Program-made: the position numbers and the translations under genes
Assembly: GCA_041653595.1 (NCBI GenBank)
Contig: JBAZFB010000014.1
Location: forward strand, 1-38,061
Direction of reading: 5' to 3'
Length of the DNA: 38,061 nt
Source: Candidatus Omnitrophota bacterium
GTDB taxonomy: Bacteria > Omnitrophota > Gorgyraeia > Pluralincolimonadales > Pluralincolimonadaceae
Notes under the pieces: generated by a model
Database searches by the model: none
Seen by the model: the letters and a program-made list of their open reading frames with translations, nothing else
Told to the model about the DNA's origin: nothing
Shown here: positions 17,803-25,585 of the stretch, piece after piece
How the letters are laid out: each line of letters starts with the position of its first letter
Position numbering within the stretch: position 1 is the stretch's first letter

Positions 17803-19409
17803 GTGGTATTCTCCTCACCTAACCCTAGCCCCATCTCTAAGAATGTCTTCAGTTTCTTGGAACGTATGGGATGGCGTAATTTGCGCAGCGCCTTCGCCTC
17901 TATCTGCCTTACCCTCTCGCGGGTGACGTTGAATATCGAACCCACTTCTTCAAGGGTGCGCGGGCAGCCGTCGCCTATCCCGAAACGGAGCTTCAGGACC
18001 TTCTTCTCCCTTTCGGTGAGCGTCGTCAGGACATCCTCAAGCTGTTCCTTCAGCATCGAATAAGCGGTCGCGTTAGCCGGCGATATCGCCCTCTTGTCCT
18101 CTATGAAATCCCCGAAGTGCGTGTCGCCTTCGTCGCCTACCGGCGTCTGCAGGGATATCGGCTCCTGCGCTATCTTTAAAATGCCGCGGACCTTCTCAGT
18201 AGCCATTCTCATCGAATGCGCGATCTCTTCAGGCAGCGGCTCGCGGCCGGTCTCCTGCACCAGGTTGCGCGATACGCGTATGAGCTTGTTTATCGTCTCG
18301 GTCATATGGACAGGGATGCGGATGGTGCGCGCCTGGTCGGCGATCGCGCGGGTTATCGCCTGCCTTATCCACCATGTGGCGTATGTGGAAAATTTATATC
18401 CCCTCTCGTATTCGAACTTATCGACCGCGCGCATGAGCCCGATATTTCCTTCCTGGATGAGGTCGAGGAACGAGAGCCCCCTGTTCGTGTATTTCTTCGC
18501 GATCGAGACGACAAGCCTTAAATTGGCCTCGACGAGTTTCTTCTGCGCGCTCTCGAACTGCCTCTCGCGCCTCCTTATATAAGCTATGCGGTCCTTTATC
18601 TTGAGCAGCGGCTCGCCGAAATCCCTTATTACCTGGCGCTTCCTCTCCTTGAGCCCGGATATCTGGCCGCGCGAACTCTTGCCGCTCAACCTCATGACAT
18701 CCCTGTCGATCTTCTCTATCTCATACAGGAGGTACTTCATCTTCGCGGCGAGGTCTTCCACGACCGAGGTAGAGAACCGGAACTCCATCAAAAGCGGCAC
18801 GAGGTTGGTGGTCTTTTTCGCGCCGCGCAGCCTCTTCATCAGCCGCTGGATCTTCTTTACCACCTTCTCGATCTTGTCGTTAGGGTCTATATCCACGACC
18901 TCGTCTATATTGACCTGCCTGGCGAGGATATCGTTAACGAGCCGCAGGACCTCTTTCCTGCAGAAACAGCATTCGAAGACCGACTCCCGAAACCGCATCT
19001 CGGCTTCCTTGATCTTCTTGGCGAGTTCCAATTCCTGCTCGCGAGTCAAGAGCGAGATCTGCCCCATCTGCTTAAGGTACATCCGGACCGGGTCTTCCAT
19101 CTGGGCCATGCGCGGGATCTCCTCCGCCTCGGGTTCCGGCTTATGGACCTTCTCCTCTTCCTCCTCGAGGCCCTCCTCCTTGAGCTCCTTCTCCTCGTCG
19201 GCGTCGATTATCTCGATCTTCTCCTTGTCGAGGACGGCAAAGATCTCGTCGATGTCCTCGGACGAAGTGACCTCTTCCGGCAGCAGGTTATTGACCTCCT
19301 CAAAAGTGAGGTGCCCTTTCTCCTTGCCGAGCGCTATAAGCTTCTCGAGGCCTTTTATCCTCTTCCTTATATCGGCCTTCTTCGCTGTCTTCTTAGTCGT
19401 CTTCTTCAC
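17799..19409 (-). CDS. rpoD: Primary sigma factor RpoD (sigma-70)
   Basis: The housekeeping sigma factor that directs RNA polymerase to -35/-10 promoters. A lysine-rich N-terminus and an acidic tract (EEEEEK) precede region 1.2 (DPVRMYLKQMGQISLL), a non-conserved insert, region 2 (RLVVSIAKKYTNRGLSFLDL, FSTYATWWIRQAI), region 3 and the region 4 helix-turn-helix (TLEEVGSIFNVTRERVRQIE). Three starts are possible: ATG at 19442 or 19418, both overlapping dnaG, or GTG at 19407-19409. I choose the GTG because AAGGAG lies 9 nt upstream and the dnaG stop is 5 nt away, giving 536 residues; the longest form would be 547. Region 1.1 is short. The dnaG-rpoD pairing is classical. Confidence 0.95.
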   Translation of the reverse strand: MKKTTKKTAKKADIRKRIKGLEKLIALGKEKGHLTFEEVNNLLPEEVTSSEDIDEIFAVLDKEKIEIIDADEEKELKEEGLEEEEEKVHKPEPEAEEIPRMAQMEDPVRMYLKQMGQISLLTREQELELAKKIKEAEMRFRESVFECCFCRKEVLRLVNDILARQVNIDEVVDIDPNDKIEKVVKKIQRLMKRLRGAKKTTNLVPLLMEFRFSTSVVEDLAAKMKYLLYEIEKIDRDVMRLSGKSSRGQISGLKERKRQVIRDFGEPLLKIKDRIAYIRRRERQFESAQKKLVEANLRLVVSIAKKYTNRGLSFLDLIQEGNIGLMRAVDKFEYERGYKFSTYATWWIRQAITRAIADQARTIRIPVHMTETINKLIRVSRNLVQETGREPLPEEIAHSMRMATEKVRGILKIAQEPISLQTPVGDEGDTHFGDFIEDKRAISPANATAYSMLKEQLEDVLTTLTEREKKVLKLRFGIGDGCPRTLEEVGSIFNVTRERVRQIEAKALRKLRHPIRSKKLKTFLEMGLGLGEENTT

Positions 19410-19414
19410 GGCCT

Positions 19415-21187
19415 TCATCTCCTTGCGAAATCCTTTTGGCATTTTACCATGCCGCTGTATTCCGCGACCAGCTGGGTGACCCGTTTCTCGTCGCCCATCA
19501 TCTGCGCTGCCTTTATCAAATTCTGCAGTTCCGATAGCCTCGACTTCGAGTTACTGCACCTCATCCATCTTATGCAATCCGCGAGGTTCTTGGGCTTGTC
19601 TTTAATATCATCCGTGAGGCTCGTAGCTTCAGCTATAAGCGCCGTCAGTTCGCTCTCCGCGAGCTTATTTATCAACTGGACCGGCTTGAAAGATTTGCCG
19701 TCCCCGTATGAACTGAAGATCTCTTCCGCTATTTTCCGCGTCCCCTCGTCCGTAAAATCCTCGGCCTTCAAGGTCTCCTTGACCTGGGCGATCGTCTCGG
19801 GGTCATCGAGCATCAGCCCTATTATTATCTTCTCGGCCATCGCCGCCTGGGACTTCCCGGCCGACGAAGAGATCTCTTCCGAAGGCTCGTATTCGCGGTC
19901 CGGCCTGACCTTCTTTAACTCCGAAAGCAGCGCCCCTTCGCTTACCTGCAGCCTCTCGCTGAGCCTTTTCACATATTCGGATTTCAGGACCGCGTCGGCC
20001 ACCTTCGCGATCGTCGGCAGCATCTCGGCGCACATCTTCGCCTTATCCGACGATCTCTTCGCGTCGTATCTAGCGGAGAGGACGCCCAATTTATAATCAA
20101 AAAGGTCCGCGGCCCCGGCTATCAGCGAATCGAACTCCGCGGCGCCCTTGCTCCTCACGAACGAGTCCGGATCGAAGCCCTTCGGCAGCGTCGCGACCCT
20201 GACCTGCATCCCCTCCTGCAGGAATATATCGAGGCCGCGCAGCGATGCCGCTTCCCCGGCCGAATCGCCGTCGTAGAGCATGACGACGTTCTTGGTGTAT
20301 CTCTTTATCAGCCTCGCCTGGAGTTCGGTAAGGCTGGTGCCGAGAGAGGCCGCTATGTTCATTATCCCGTTCTGGTACGGGACCAGGAAATCGAGATAAC
20401 CCTCGACTATTATGCAGAAATCCTTCTCCTTTACCGCCTGCAACGAAAAATTAAACCCGTAGAGATGCCTGCTCTTTATATATACTTCCGTCTCCGGGGA
20501 ATTTATATATTTCGGCGTCGAATTGTCCAGCACCCTCGCCCCGAACGCCACGACCCTGTTCTTGATGTCGAATATCGGGAACATTATCTTGTTGCGGAAC
20601 CTGTCGTAATGGCCGCCGCCTTCGCGCGGCATGACAAGACCGGCGCGCTCAAGGAGCTCGATGCTTACCTCTTTGCTCTTCGCGAAATTTATAAGCCCGC
20701 TCCAGTCGTCAGGCGCGAATCCCAGCTTGGCCTTCGCGATAACCTCATCGCTTACGCCGCGTTCCTTGAGGTAAGAGGCGGCGCGCCTGCCGGCATCAGT
20801 CCCTGAAAGCATCGACGAATAAAAAGAGGCCGCCAATTCGTTCAGCTTATATATCTGGAGGGCGTATCCGCTCGTCTCGAACTGCGCCCGGGTAAAACGC
20901 GGCAATTCTACGCCCGCCTTTTCCGCGAGCGTCCTGACCGCTTCCGGGAAGTCGATATTCTCCATCTTCATCACGAAACCGAAGACGTTGCCTCCGGCTC
21001 CGCATCCGAAGCAATGGAATATCTGTTTCGAGGGGCTGACCATAAAGGACGGGGTCTTCTCTTTATGGAAAGGGCAGTTCGCCTTATAGTTCCTTCCGGC
21101 GCGCCTTAACGGGATGTAGCTCCCGACTATCTCGACTATATCGGCTTTGCTTTGTATCTCTTCTAAGACCTGTTCCGAGAACGCCAT
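19415..21187 (-). CDS. dnaG: DnaG, DNA primase
   Basis: DnaG makes RNA primers for replication. The N-terminal CHC2-type zinc finger is complete (Cys38, His41, Cys59, Cys62, around CPFH and CFGC). The TOPRIM catalytic core has Glu262 (VEGYLD) and the DGD pair Asp306/Asp308 (LYDGDSAGE). The remaining C-terminal part, to residue 590, fits the helicase-binding domain and ends normally. The ATG at 21185-21187 lies 4 nt after the NIF3-family gene. It sits in a cvpA-NIF3-dnaG-rpoD operon, a version of the macromolecular synthesis operon without rpsU. Confidence 0.97.
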   Translation of the reverse strand: MAFSEQVLEEIQSKADIVEIVGSYIPLRRAGRNYKANCPFHKEKTPSFMVSPSKQIFHCFGCGAGGNVFGFVMKMENIDFPEAVRTLAEKAGVELPRFTRAQFETSGYALQIYKLNELAASFYSSMLSGTDAGRRAASYLKERGVSDEVIAKAKLGFAPDDWSGLINFAKSKEVSIELLERAGLVMPREGGGHYDRFRNKIMFPIFDIKNRVVAFGARVLDNSTPKYINSPETEVYIKSRHLYGFNFSLQAVKEKDFCIIVEGYLDFLVPYQNGIMNIAASLGTSLTELQARLIKRYTKNVVMLYDGDSAGEAASLRGLDIFLQEGMQVRVATLPKGFDPDSFVRSKGAAEFDSLIAGAADLFDYKLGVLSARYDAKRSSDKAKMCAEMLPTIAKVADAVLKSEYVKRLSERLQVSEGALLSELKKVRPDREYEPSEEISSSAGKSQAAMAEKIIIGLMLDDPETIAQVKETLKAEDFTDEGTRKIAEEIFSSYGDGKSFKPVQLINKLAESELTALIAEATSLTDDIKDKPKNLADCIRWMRCSNSKSRLSELQNLIKAAQMMGDEKRVTQLVAEYSGMVKCQKDFARR

Positions 21188-21191
21188 TACG

Positions 21192-22145
21192 CTAACGGCT
21201 TATCCTTTCGAATCCCGAACAACCGATGAACTCGATCTTATCCTCTTTCGCGACCTTGTCGAAAAGTAGGTTCAAGCCGAGGTTATCGCTTGAGATATGC
21301 CCGGCTATCACGATATTCAGGTGGCCTTTCTGGACATTCTTGAAATGCTCTTCGCCCAGGTGCATGCAGATTATCGTCCCGACGCCCGCGGCCTCGAGTT
21401 TCTCGAACATATCCTTCGGCCCCTCGGTCCCGCCGGTCATATCCACGAATATCCTGCCCGGCCTGTTCTTCGGCTCGCCGAAAAGTATCCTCGGGCCGGC
21501 GTTGCGTTTCGCCGCGTTCCTGTATTCCGGTATCTCCCTCAATATCTCGACCACTTCGGCCAATACTTCGGGTTTTTTGCCGTCAAAGATCTTCTGGAGA
21601 TAGCTCGTGACATGGTTATCGGCCGGCGTATGGATGCACATCATCGGGATCCCGAGGAGTTTCGCGGCGTCGACCGCCCTCGTGTGGTTCCCGGCCAATA
21701 CACGGCGCTCGACTTCCTTTATCCTGTCCCTCATGAGCCCTTCGGCGGTATTTATGGGAATGCCGAATTTGTACCAGATATCCGGCTGCATGTTCATCAC
21801 TTCGTAAAAATTGGCCAGCGCGCTCCCCTCGGGATGATGCGCGAGCACGAGGTCTATCTTCTTGCCTTTTTCGTTCAACCTGTCGGCGAGCAATACCTCG
21901 CCGACTTCCATATCCACTCCGACAAGCGCTTTCTTTATCTCTGCCGAGCCCGCGCCGTTCAATACGCGCGTGTCCGCGTAGGGATTGGTAAGTTTTTCCT
22001 TATCGAAAAATTCTTTGTCCTTCTCCTTAAGCGACTCGTATTCTTTCCTGACCCTGGCGAGCGCCTTCGCGATCGCTTCCTTGCCGCGCGGGTCGGCGGC
22101 CATACCTTCCTTTACCGCGAAATCATATAATTTAGATAATTTCAA
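21192..22145 (-). CDS. NIF3-family (YqfO-like) metal-binding protein
   Basis: A 317-residue member of the NIF3/DUF34 family, whose biochemical role is unsettled (metal insertase or GTP cyclohydrolase I-like activities have been proposed). The family's paired histidines appear in LAHHPEG (His103-His104), followed by HTPADNH and the C-terminal HLGEEHFKN and AGHISSDNLGLN, which replace the usual GHxxSE site. The first 60 residues are a charged helical extension not typical of small NIF3 proteins, so it is a divergent subgroup. It lies between cvpA and dnaG in one operon. NIF3-type genes next to rpoD/dnaG occur in several phyla, which supports the call. Confidence 0.78.
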   Translation of the reverse strand: MKLSKLYDFAVKEGMAADPRGKEAIAKALARVRKEYESLKEKDKEFFDKEKLTNPYADTRVLNGAGSAEIKKALVGVDMEVGEVLLADRLNEKGKKIDLVLAHHPEGSALANFYEVMNMQPDIWYKFGIPINTAEGLMRDRIKEVERRVLAGNHTRAVDAAKLLGIPMMCIHTPADNHVTSYLQKIFDGKKPEVLAEVVEILREIPEYRNAAKRNAGPRILFGEPKNRPGRIFVDMTGGTEGPKDMFEKLEAAGVGTIICMHLGEEHFKNVQKGHLNIVIAGHISSDNLGLNLLFDKVAKEDKIEFIGCSGFERISR

Positions 22146-22181
22146 TTTACCCTCCTGTGGTCTTATCGAAAAATGAGTTGT

Positions 22182-22715
22182 TTACTTCACCTTCGGAAGA
22201 GCTTTTGCGATTTCCGGGGAAGTCCTCGCTACGACCTGATATACGTTGGGCGCTATCTTCGCTACGTAGGGACCTGTCAGGGAACGCTCCTCGACCGACT
22301 TTACCAGGTAATCGACCCGGATGATGCCGAAGAACATGAAGAGCAGGCTCATCAGGACCGCGCCTCGGAATAAGCCCACCAGGAACCCGCCCCATTTATC
22401 TATCTTGTCGGCGAAAGCCAGCTTGACTATCTTGGTCAAGCCGAGGCTTACTAATTTCAAACTTAACATAGACAGTAAAATTAGTATTAAAAAAGTAGCT
22501 CCGTCGACATATTCCTGCGGGAGGGCCATGGTGGAATTAATGCGGCTTCCGATCAAGGAATAGAACTTGATCGAAAAAAAGAGGCCCATCAGGACGCCTA
22601 TTATCCTGAAGAGCTCTTCGGAAAGTCCGTTACGCGCTCCAATATAACTCGTTCTAAATAAAAGGATTACGATCAGGACATCGACCCAATTAATACGCTG
22701 GAAAACTTCTGGCAA
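22182..22715 (-). CDS. cvpA: CvpA-family membrane protein
   Basis: A 177-residue inner-membrane protein with four predicted helices and the family's pattern NWVDVLIVILLF near the N-terminus, a conserved SEELFRIIGV loop, and GGFLVGLFRGAVLMSLL in the third-fourth helix region. CvpA proteins are linked to colicin V production and envelope homeostasis; the mechanism is unknown. I choose the TTG at 22713-22715, since AGGAG lies 7 nt before it and the predicted transcription start is near 22735; the longer frame would begin inside or upstream of that point. It is the first gene of the dnaG-rpoD operon. Confidence 0.85.
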   Translation of the reverse strand: MPEVFQRINWVDVLIVILLFRTSYIGARNGLSEELFRIIGVLMGLFFSIKFYSLIGSRINSTMALPQEYVDGATFLILILLSMLSLKLVSLGLTKIVKLAFADKIDKWGGFLVGLFRGAVLMSLLFMFFGIIRVDYLVKSVEERSLTGPYVAKIAPNVYQVVARTSPEIAKALPKVK

Positions 22716-22741
22716 GATAATTCTCCTGATATTTGTAACCA

Positions 22742-22770
22742 AGTATATCACATAGGGTTAGAATTGTCAA
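22742..22770 (-). promoter_or_regulatory. Sigma-70 promoter of the cvpA-NIF3-dnaG-rpoD operon
   Basis: TTGACA (22765-22770) and TATACT (22742-22747) with exactly 17 bp between them on the minus strand. The two hexamers and spacing are identical to those of the mraZ promoter. The leader to the cvpA TTG is only about 20 nt and contains AGGAG. Confidence 0.82.
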
Positions 22771-22799
22771 GGCGGGGAAAATCGCTTTAATTTCTTTGA

Positions 22800-23960
22800 T
22801 TACGGCATATTCGATAGGACATAAACAAGGACGTTTACTCCTATCTTGAAGGAATTTTCTATACCCTCTTCTCCGGCGCCTTCTCCGGAACCGATACCGG
22901 GGCCTTGGTTAGAAAGCTTTCCGAAATTATGACTTTGGGTCGGGATGTATCTTGTCCCGGGCCATCTGCCTCCATCCGCTTCCGTCCAACCGTCGCAAAC
23001 GTCGCCGGTCGCCAGATAATAAACGACCATCCTATCGCCGTAATAGATCGCGTACCCTTCCGGCGGTAAATTTTTATATAAACCATCCGGCAGCCTATCG
23101 CCTTTAAAATCATAAAAAATATGATATATCGGGTGGCTCATCGGGACTTTTTGAAACTCGGAACCGGGAAGGATCTTTTTCATCTCTTTGTAAAGCGAGT
23201 CTTCGAAAGCTCCGCCTTTCGCATTATCGTTGACGATGAATAAAAAGCCGCCGCGCTTAAGATACTCCCGGATGGTATCCGCATCGTCCTGCGTAAAACT
23301 AAAAGCTTGATGGCCATTCATATATATCAACGGGTATTGAAATATCTTTCCCTTATCCCCAAAATTGATGGGCTGCTGGTCGATGGAAACTTTGATTTTC
23401 GTCCTCCTGCCGAACTCGTTCATTAAGTTCGGGATCGTCGAAGGGTCGTTATCCCAATCGGAGTAGGTAGAGATGGGAAAGGTGAAAGTGCCCTTTATCG
23501 AACCGCCGCTTCCGCTTACCTGGGCCTTTGAGGAGAAATCCAGCGTCGCGCGGGAGGATCTCGGGGATATCGCCTCTTTGCGCTCCCCCGTTTTCATCTC
23601 CCCGGGCACCAGCTCGGGGGTTTTGGCAATAGCCGGAGCCGGAAGTTCGAGAGGCCTGTCGACCGCGAGGGCTTTTTGTTCCGGCGTGGTTATCTCTTTC
23701 GTCGGCGAAGTGGCCGCCAACTGCGGCATTTTTACTTCCGGCTGGAACTTAGCGGTCCGCTGGATACTGACATTTTTTGTGGACAGTATTTTTCCTTCAA
23801 AGAACGTCTCTTTTGGCTGGGGCTTCATTACAATTATATGTCCAATGACCAGTAATACCGCTATATGGACAAACAGCGACACTGCAAAACTGCCGGATTT
23901 CTTGACCGTTTCCGGTATCGGCGCTCCCTGCTTTAATACCTTAACCTCTTCTGGCATCAT
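22800..23960 (-). CDS. DUF4159 protein with TonB-like membrane anchor
   Basis: A 386-residue bitopic protein. After a short cytoplasmic tail comes one membrane helix (about 24-44) that contains SLFVH (Ser28-x3-His32), the same Ser-x3-His spacing that TonB uses to contact ExbB/ExbD. A proline- and lysine-rich periplasmic linker (about 45-150) leads to a C-terminal DUF4159 domain (about 155-386) with YPLIYMNGH, LKRGGFLFIVND and FYDFKGDRLPDG. DUF4159 is an uncharacterised domain with a glutamine-amidotransferase-like fold. The gene is the last of the exbB-exbD-exbD operon, where tonB would be expected. I infer an energy-transducing TonB analogue. Two adjacent ATGs are possible; GAGGAA is just upstream. 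It ends shortly before the cvpA promoter. Confidence 0.8.
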   Translation of the reverse strand: MMPEEVKVLKQGAPIPETVKKSGSFAVSLFVHIAVLLVIGHIIVMKPQPKETFFEGKILSTKNVSIQRTAKFQPEVKMPQLAATSPTKEITTPEQKALAVDRPLELPAPAIAKTPELVPGEMKTGERKEAISPRSSRATLDFSSKAQVSGSGGSIKGTFTFPISTYSDWDNDPSTIPNLMNEFGRRTKIKVSIDQQPINFGDKGKIFQYPLIYMNGHQAFSFTQDDADTIREYLKRGGFLFIVNDNAKGGAFEDSLYKEMKKILPGSEFQKVPMSHPIYHIFYDFKGDRLPDGLYKNLPPEGYAIYYGDRMVVYYLATGDVCDGWTEADGGRWPGTRYIPTQSHNFGKLSNQGPGIGSGEGAGEEGIENSFKIGVNVLVYVLSNMP

Positions 23961-23979
23961 CGTTCCTCGCTTTGATCTT

Positions 23980-24426
23980 TTACTTGTTGCTGATCTTTAA
24001 AATACGCTCTTCGGGAACAAGAAAAGATACCGACTTGATCCTCGCCGCGGCGCAGGCGTTTAAAACGTCTACTACCCTTTCATGCGAAACATCCGGGTCA
24101 GCGAATATTATGACCGGCTGTGTTTCGAATATCTTGGTCAGATCGGTCAACATCCCTACCAATTCGGGAAGGTCCTTTGATCCCGGGTCGCCGTATTGTT
24201 TCTCATTCACCATCACGCTGCCGTCCGACAGGACATTTACTATTACATCTTCCCCGATCTTTGCCTGTGTCTTGCTCGACACCGCTGGAAGATCTATGTT
24301 CAGCTGGGCCTCAGGCGCGGTGAAGCTGGAAGAACACATGAAGAATATCAGCAGAAGGAACACGCAGTCTATCATCGGCGCCATCTGGAACCCGGGCTCT
24401 TCGTTACCGCCCTTAAAAAATCTCAT
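23980..24426 (-). CDS. exbD: ExbD/TolR-family protein (second copy)
   Basis: ExbD/TolR proteins pair with ExbB/TolQ to turn the proton gradient into work on periplasmic partners. The 148-residue protein has a short cytoplasmic tail, one membrane helix (about 18-35) carrying the essential Asp (APMIDCVFLLLIFFM), and a periplasmic domain with VNVLSDGSVMVN and a VVDVLNACAAARI C-terminal helix. It closely resembles the exbD gene just upstream in the first 30 residues but diverges afterwards, so the two likely form a heteromeric or specialised pair. It is followed 19 nt later by the DUF4159 gene. Confidence 0.92.
   Translation of the reverse strand: MRFFKGGNEEPGFQMAPMIDCVFLLLIFFMCSSSFTAPEAQLNIDLPAVSSKTQAKIGEDVIVNVLSDGSVMVNEKQYGDPGSKDLPELVGMLTDLTKIFETQPVIIFADPDVSHERVVDVLNACAAARIKSVSFLVPEERILKISNK
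24346..24402 (-). repeat. 57-bp direct repeat shared with 24766-24822
   Basis: The segments 24346-24402 and 24766-24822 differ at four of 57 positions, and the last 32 bases (24371-24402 and 24791-24822) are identical. Both encode the start of the ExbD membrane helix in the two tandem exbD genes, so they mark a duplication with later divergence of the periplasmic parts. Confidence 0.85.
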
Positions 24427-24435
24427 TTTCCCGCC

Positions 24436-24846
24436 TCATTTTTTTGGCTCTTCCTGATAGGTAGCAAACGATATATCCCAGATCCCGGCCGCGGCGCAGG
24501 CGCTCAAAACATCGAGGACCCTGCTATGCGGGACAGTCTTATCCGCCCGTATTACTATCATTTGTTTTATTCCGGTCCCGGACAATACGTTCGCGAGTTG
24601 TTCGGGCTCGTATATACCCTGGTTCATGATTATCGCCCCGTCAGCTTTAATATTTATTGAGACCTTCTGTTCCGCTCCTTCAGCGGCCCGGGATTGGTCC
24701 GCGACCGGCAATTGTATGCTTTCGACCGATTCCAATTGATGGAAATTGGATACGCACATGAAATATATCAGCAACAGGAATACGCAGTCGATCATCGGCG
24801 CCATCTGGAACCCGGGCTCTTCCTGCTCTCTTTTTGTGAATCTCAT
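24436..24846 (-). CDS. exbD: ExbD/TolR-family protein (first copy)
   Basis: A 136-residue ExbD/TolR homologue with the same cytoplasmic start (EEPGFQMAPMID) and membrane helix as its downstream paralogue, including the proton-handling Asp near residue 19. The periplasmic domain has INIKADGAIIMN and a VLDVLSACAAAGI helix. It lies 4 nt after exbB and 9 nt before the second exbD. Tandem exbD genes behind one exbB occur in Bacteroidetes and Myxococcota Ton/gliding systems; here they precede a DUF4159 protein instead of TonB. Confidence 0.92.
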   Translation of the reverse strand: MRFTKREQEEPGFQMAPMIDCVFLLLIYFMCVSNFHQLESVESIQLPVADQSRAAEGAEQKVSINIKADGAIIMNQGIYEPEQLANVLSGTGIKQMIVIRADKTVPHSRVLDVLSACAAAGIWDISFATYQEEPKK

Positions 24847-24850
24847 CTCT

Positions 24851-25585
24851 TTATCCCTTTGTCTTTCCGGCCAGCATCAGCGCGACCTCGCTGGCGTTTA
24901 TCTCTATCTCCGTGGTTATCTCATTGGCCCTATTACGGAAATAAAAATAGAAAGCCATGACCGGGATACCTACGATCAACCCGAACGCGGTCGTGATAAG
25001 GGCTTCGGAGACGCCTTTGGCCAATAACGTCGGTTTGCCCAACCCCGACTGGAAGGCGATTACATTGAATGACGCGATCATGCCAAAAACTGTCCCGAGC
25101 AGGCCGAGCATTGGCGAGATCGTGCCTATCGATGAAAGGTAGCCTATCCTCTGCTGGAGACTCGTGGCTTCCTTGACGCCGACCATCGCCATGGAATCCT
25201 GGATGATCTGTAATTCCTGGCCGCTTTTTTCGAGCCCTGCCTGGATGACATTGGCCAGGAAACCTTTTCTCAGGGCGCCTAAATTTTTTGCCCCCTGTAT
25301 ATCCCCGCTCTTTATCGCCGTCTTGACCGCCGCCAGGTAATCGGCCGGCATCATTGCGGATTTGCGCAATACAATGAACATTTCTATTATCAGGGCCACC
25401 CCGAAGACCGAACATAATCCGATCGGGGGCATGCACCAGCCGCCGGCGACCCATGTATCCCATAATGTCATGGCTTTCGGCGTAGCCGTGGCGGCGGCAT
25501 CTTCCGCCATCGCGGAAAACGCGAATAAAACCATTTCCGACAACAATGCAAAACCGAAAATCCTTACCGCATTTCTACGTGGCAT
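24851..25585 (-). CDS. exbB: ExbB/TolQ/MotA-family proton channel protein
   Basis: The pentameric inner-membrane scaffold of Ton/Tol-type motors. The 244-residue protein has an N-terminal hydrophobic segment (about 8-28, possibly a cleavable signal as in some ExbB proteins), a membrane helix near 50-72, a cytoplasmic loop, and two helices with the family signatures MLGLLGTVFGMI and ALITTAFGLIVGIP, whose Thr residues line the channel with the ExbD Asp. The ATG overlaps the TPR gene upstream by 11 nt. ExbB versus TolQ cannot be settled by eye; the operon lacks tolA, tolB and pal. Confidence 0.92.
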   Translation of the reverse strand: MPRRNAVRIFGFALLSEMVLFAFSAMAEDAAATATPKAMTLWDTWVAGGWCMPPIGLCSVFGVALIIEMFIVLRKSAMMPADYLAAVKTAIKSGDIQGAKNLGALRKGFLANVIQAGLEKSGQELQIIQDSMAMVGVKEATSLQQRIGYLSSIGTISPMLGLLGTVFGMIASFNVIAFQSGLGKPTLLAKGVSEALITTAFGLIVGIPVMAFYFYFRNRANEITTEIEINASEVALMLAGKTKG

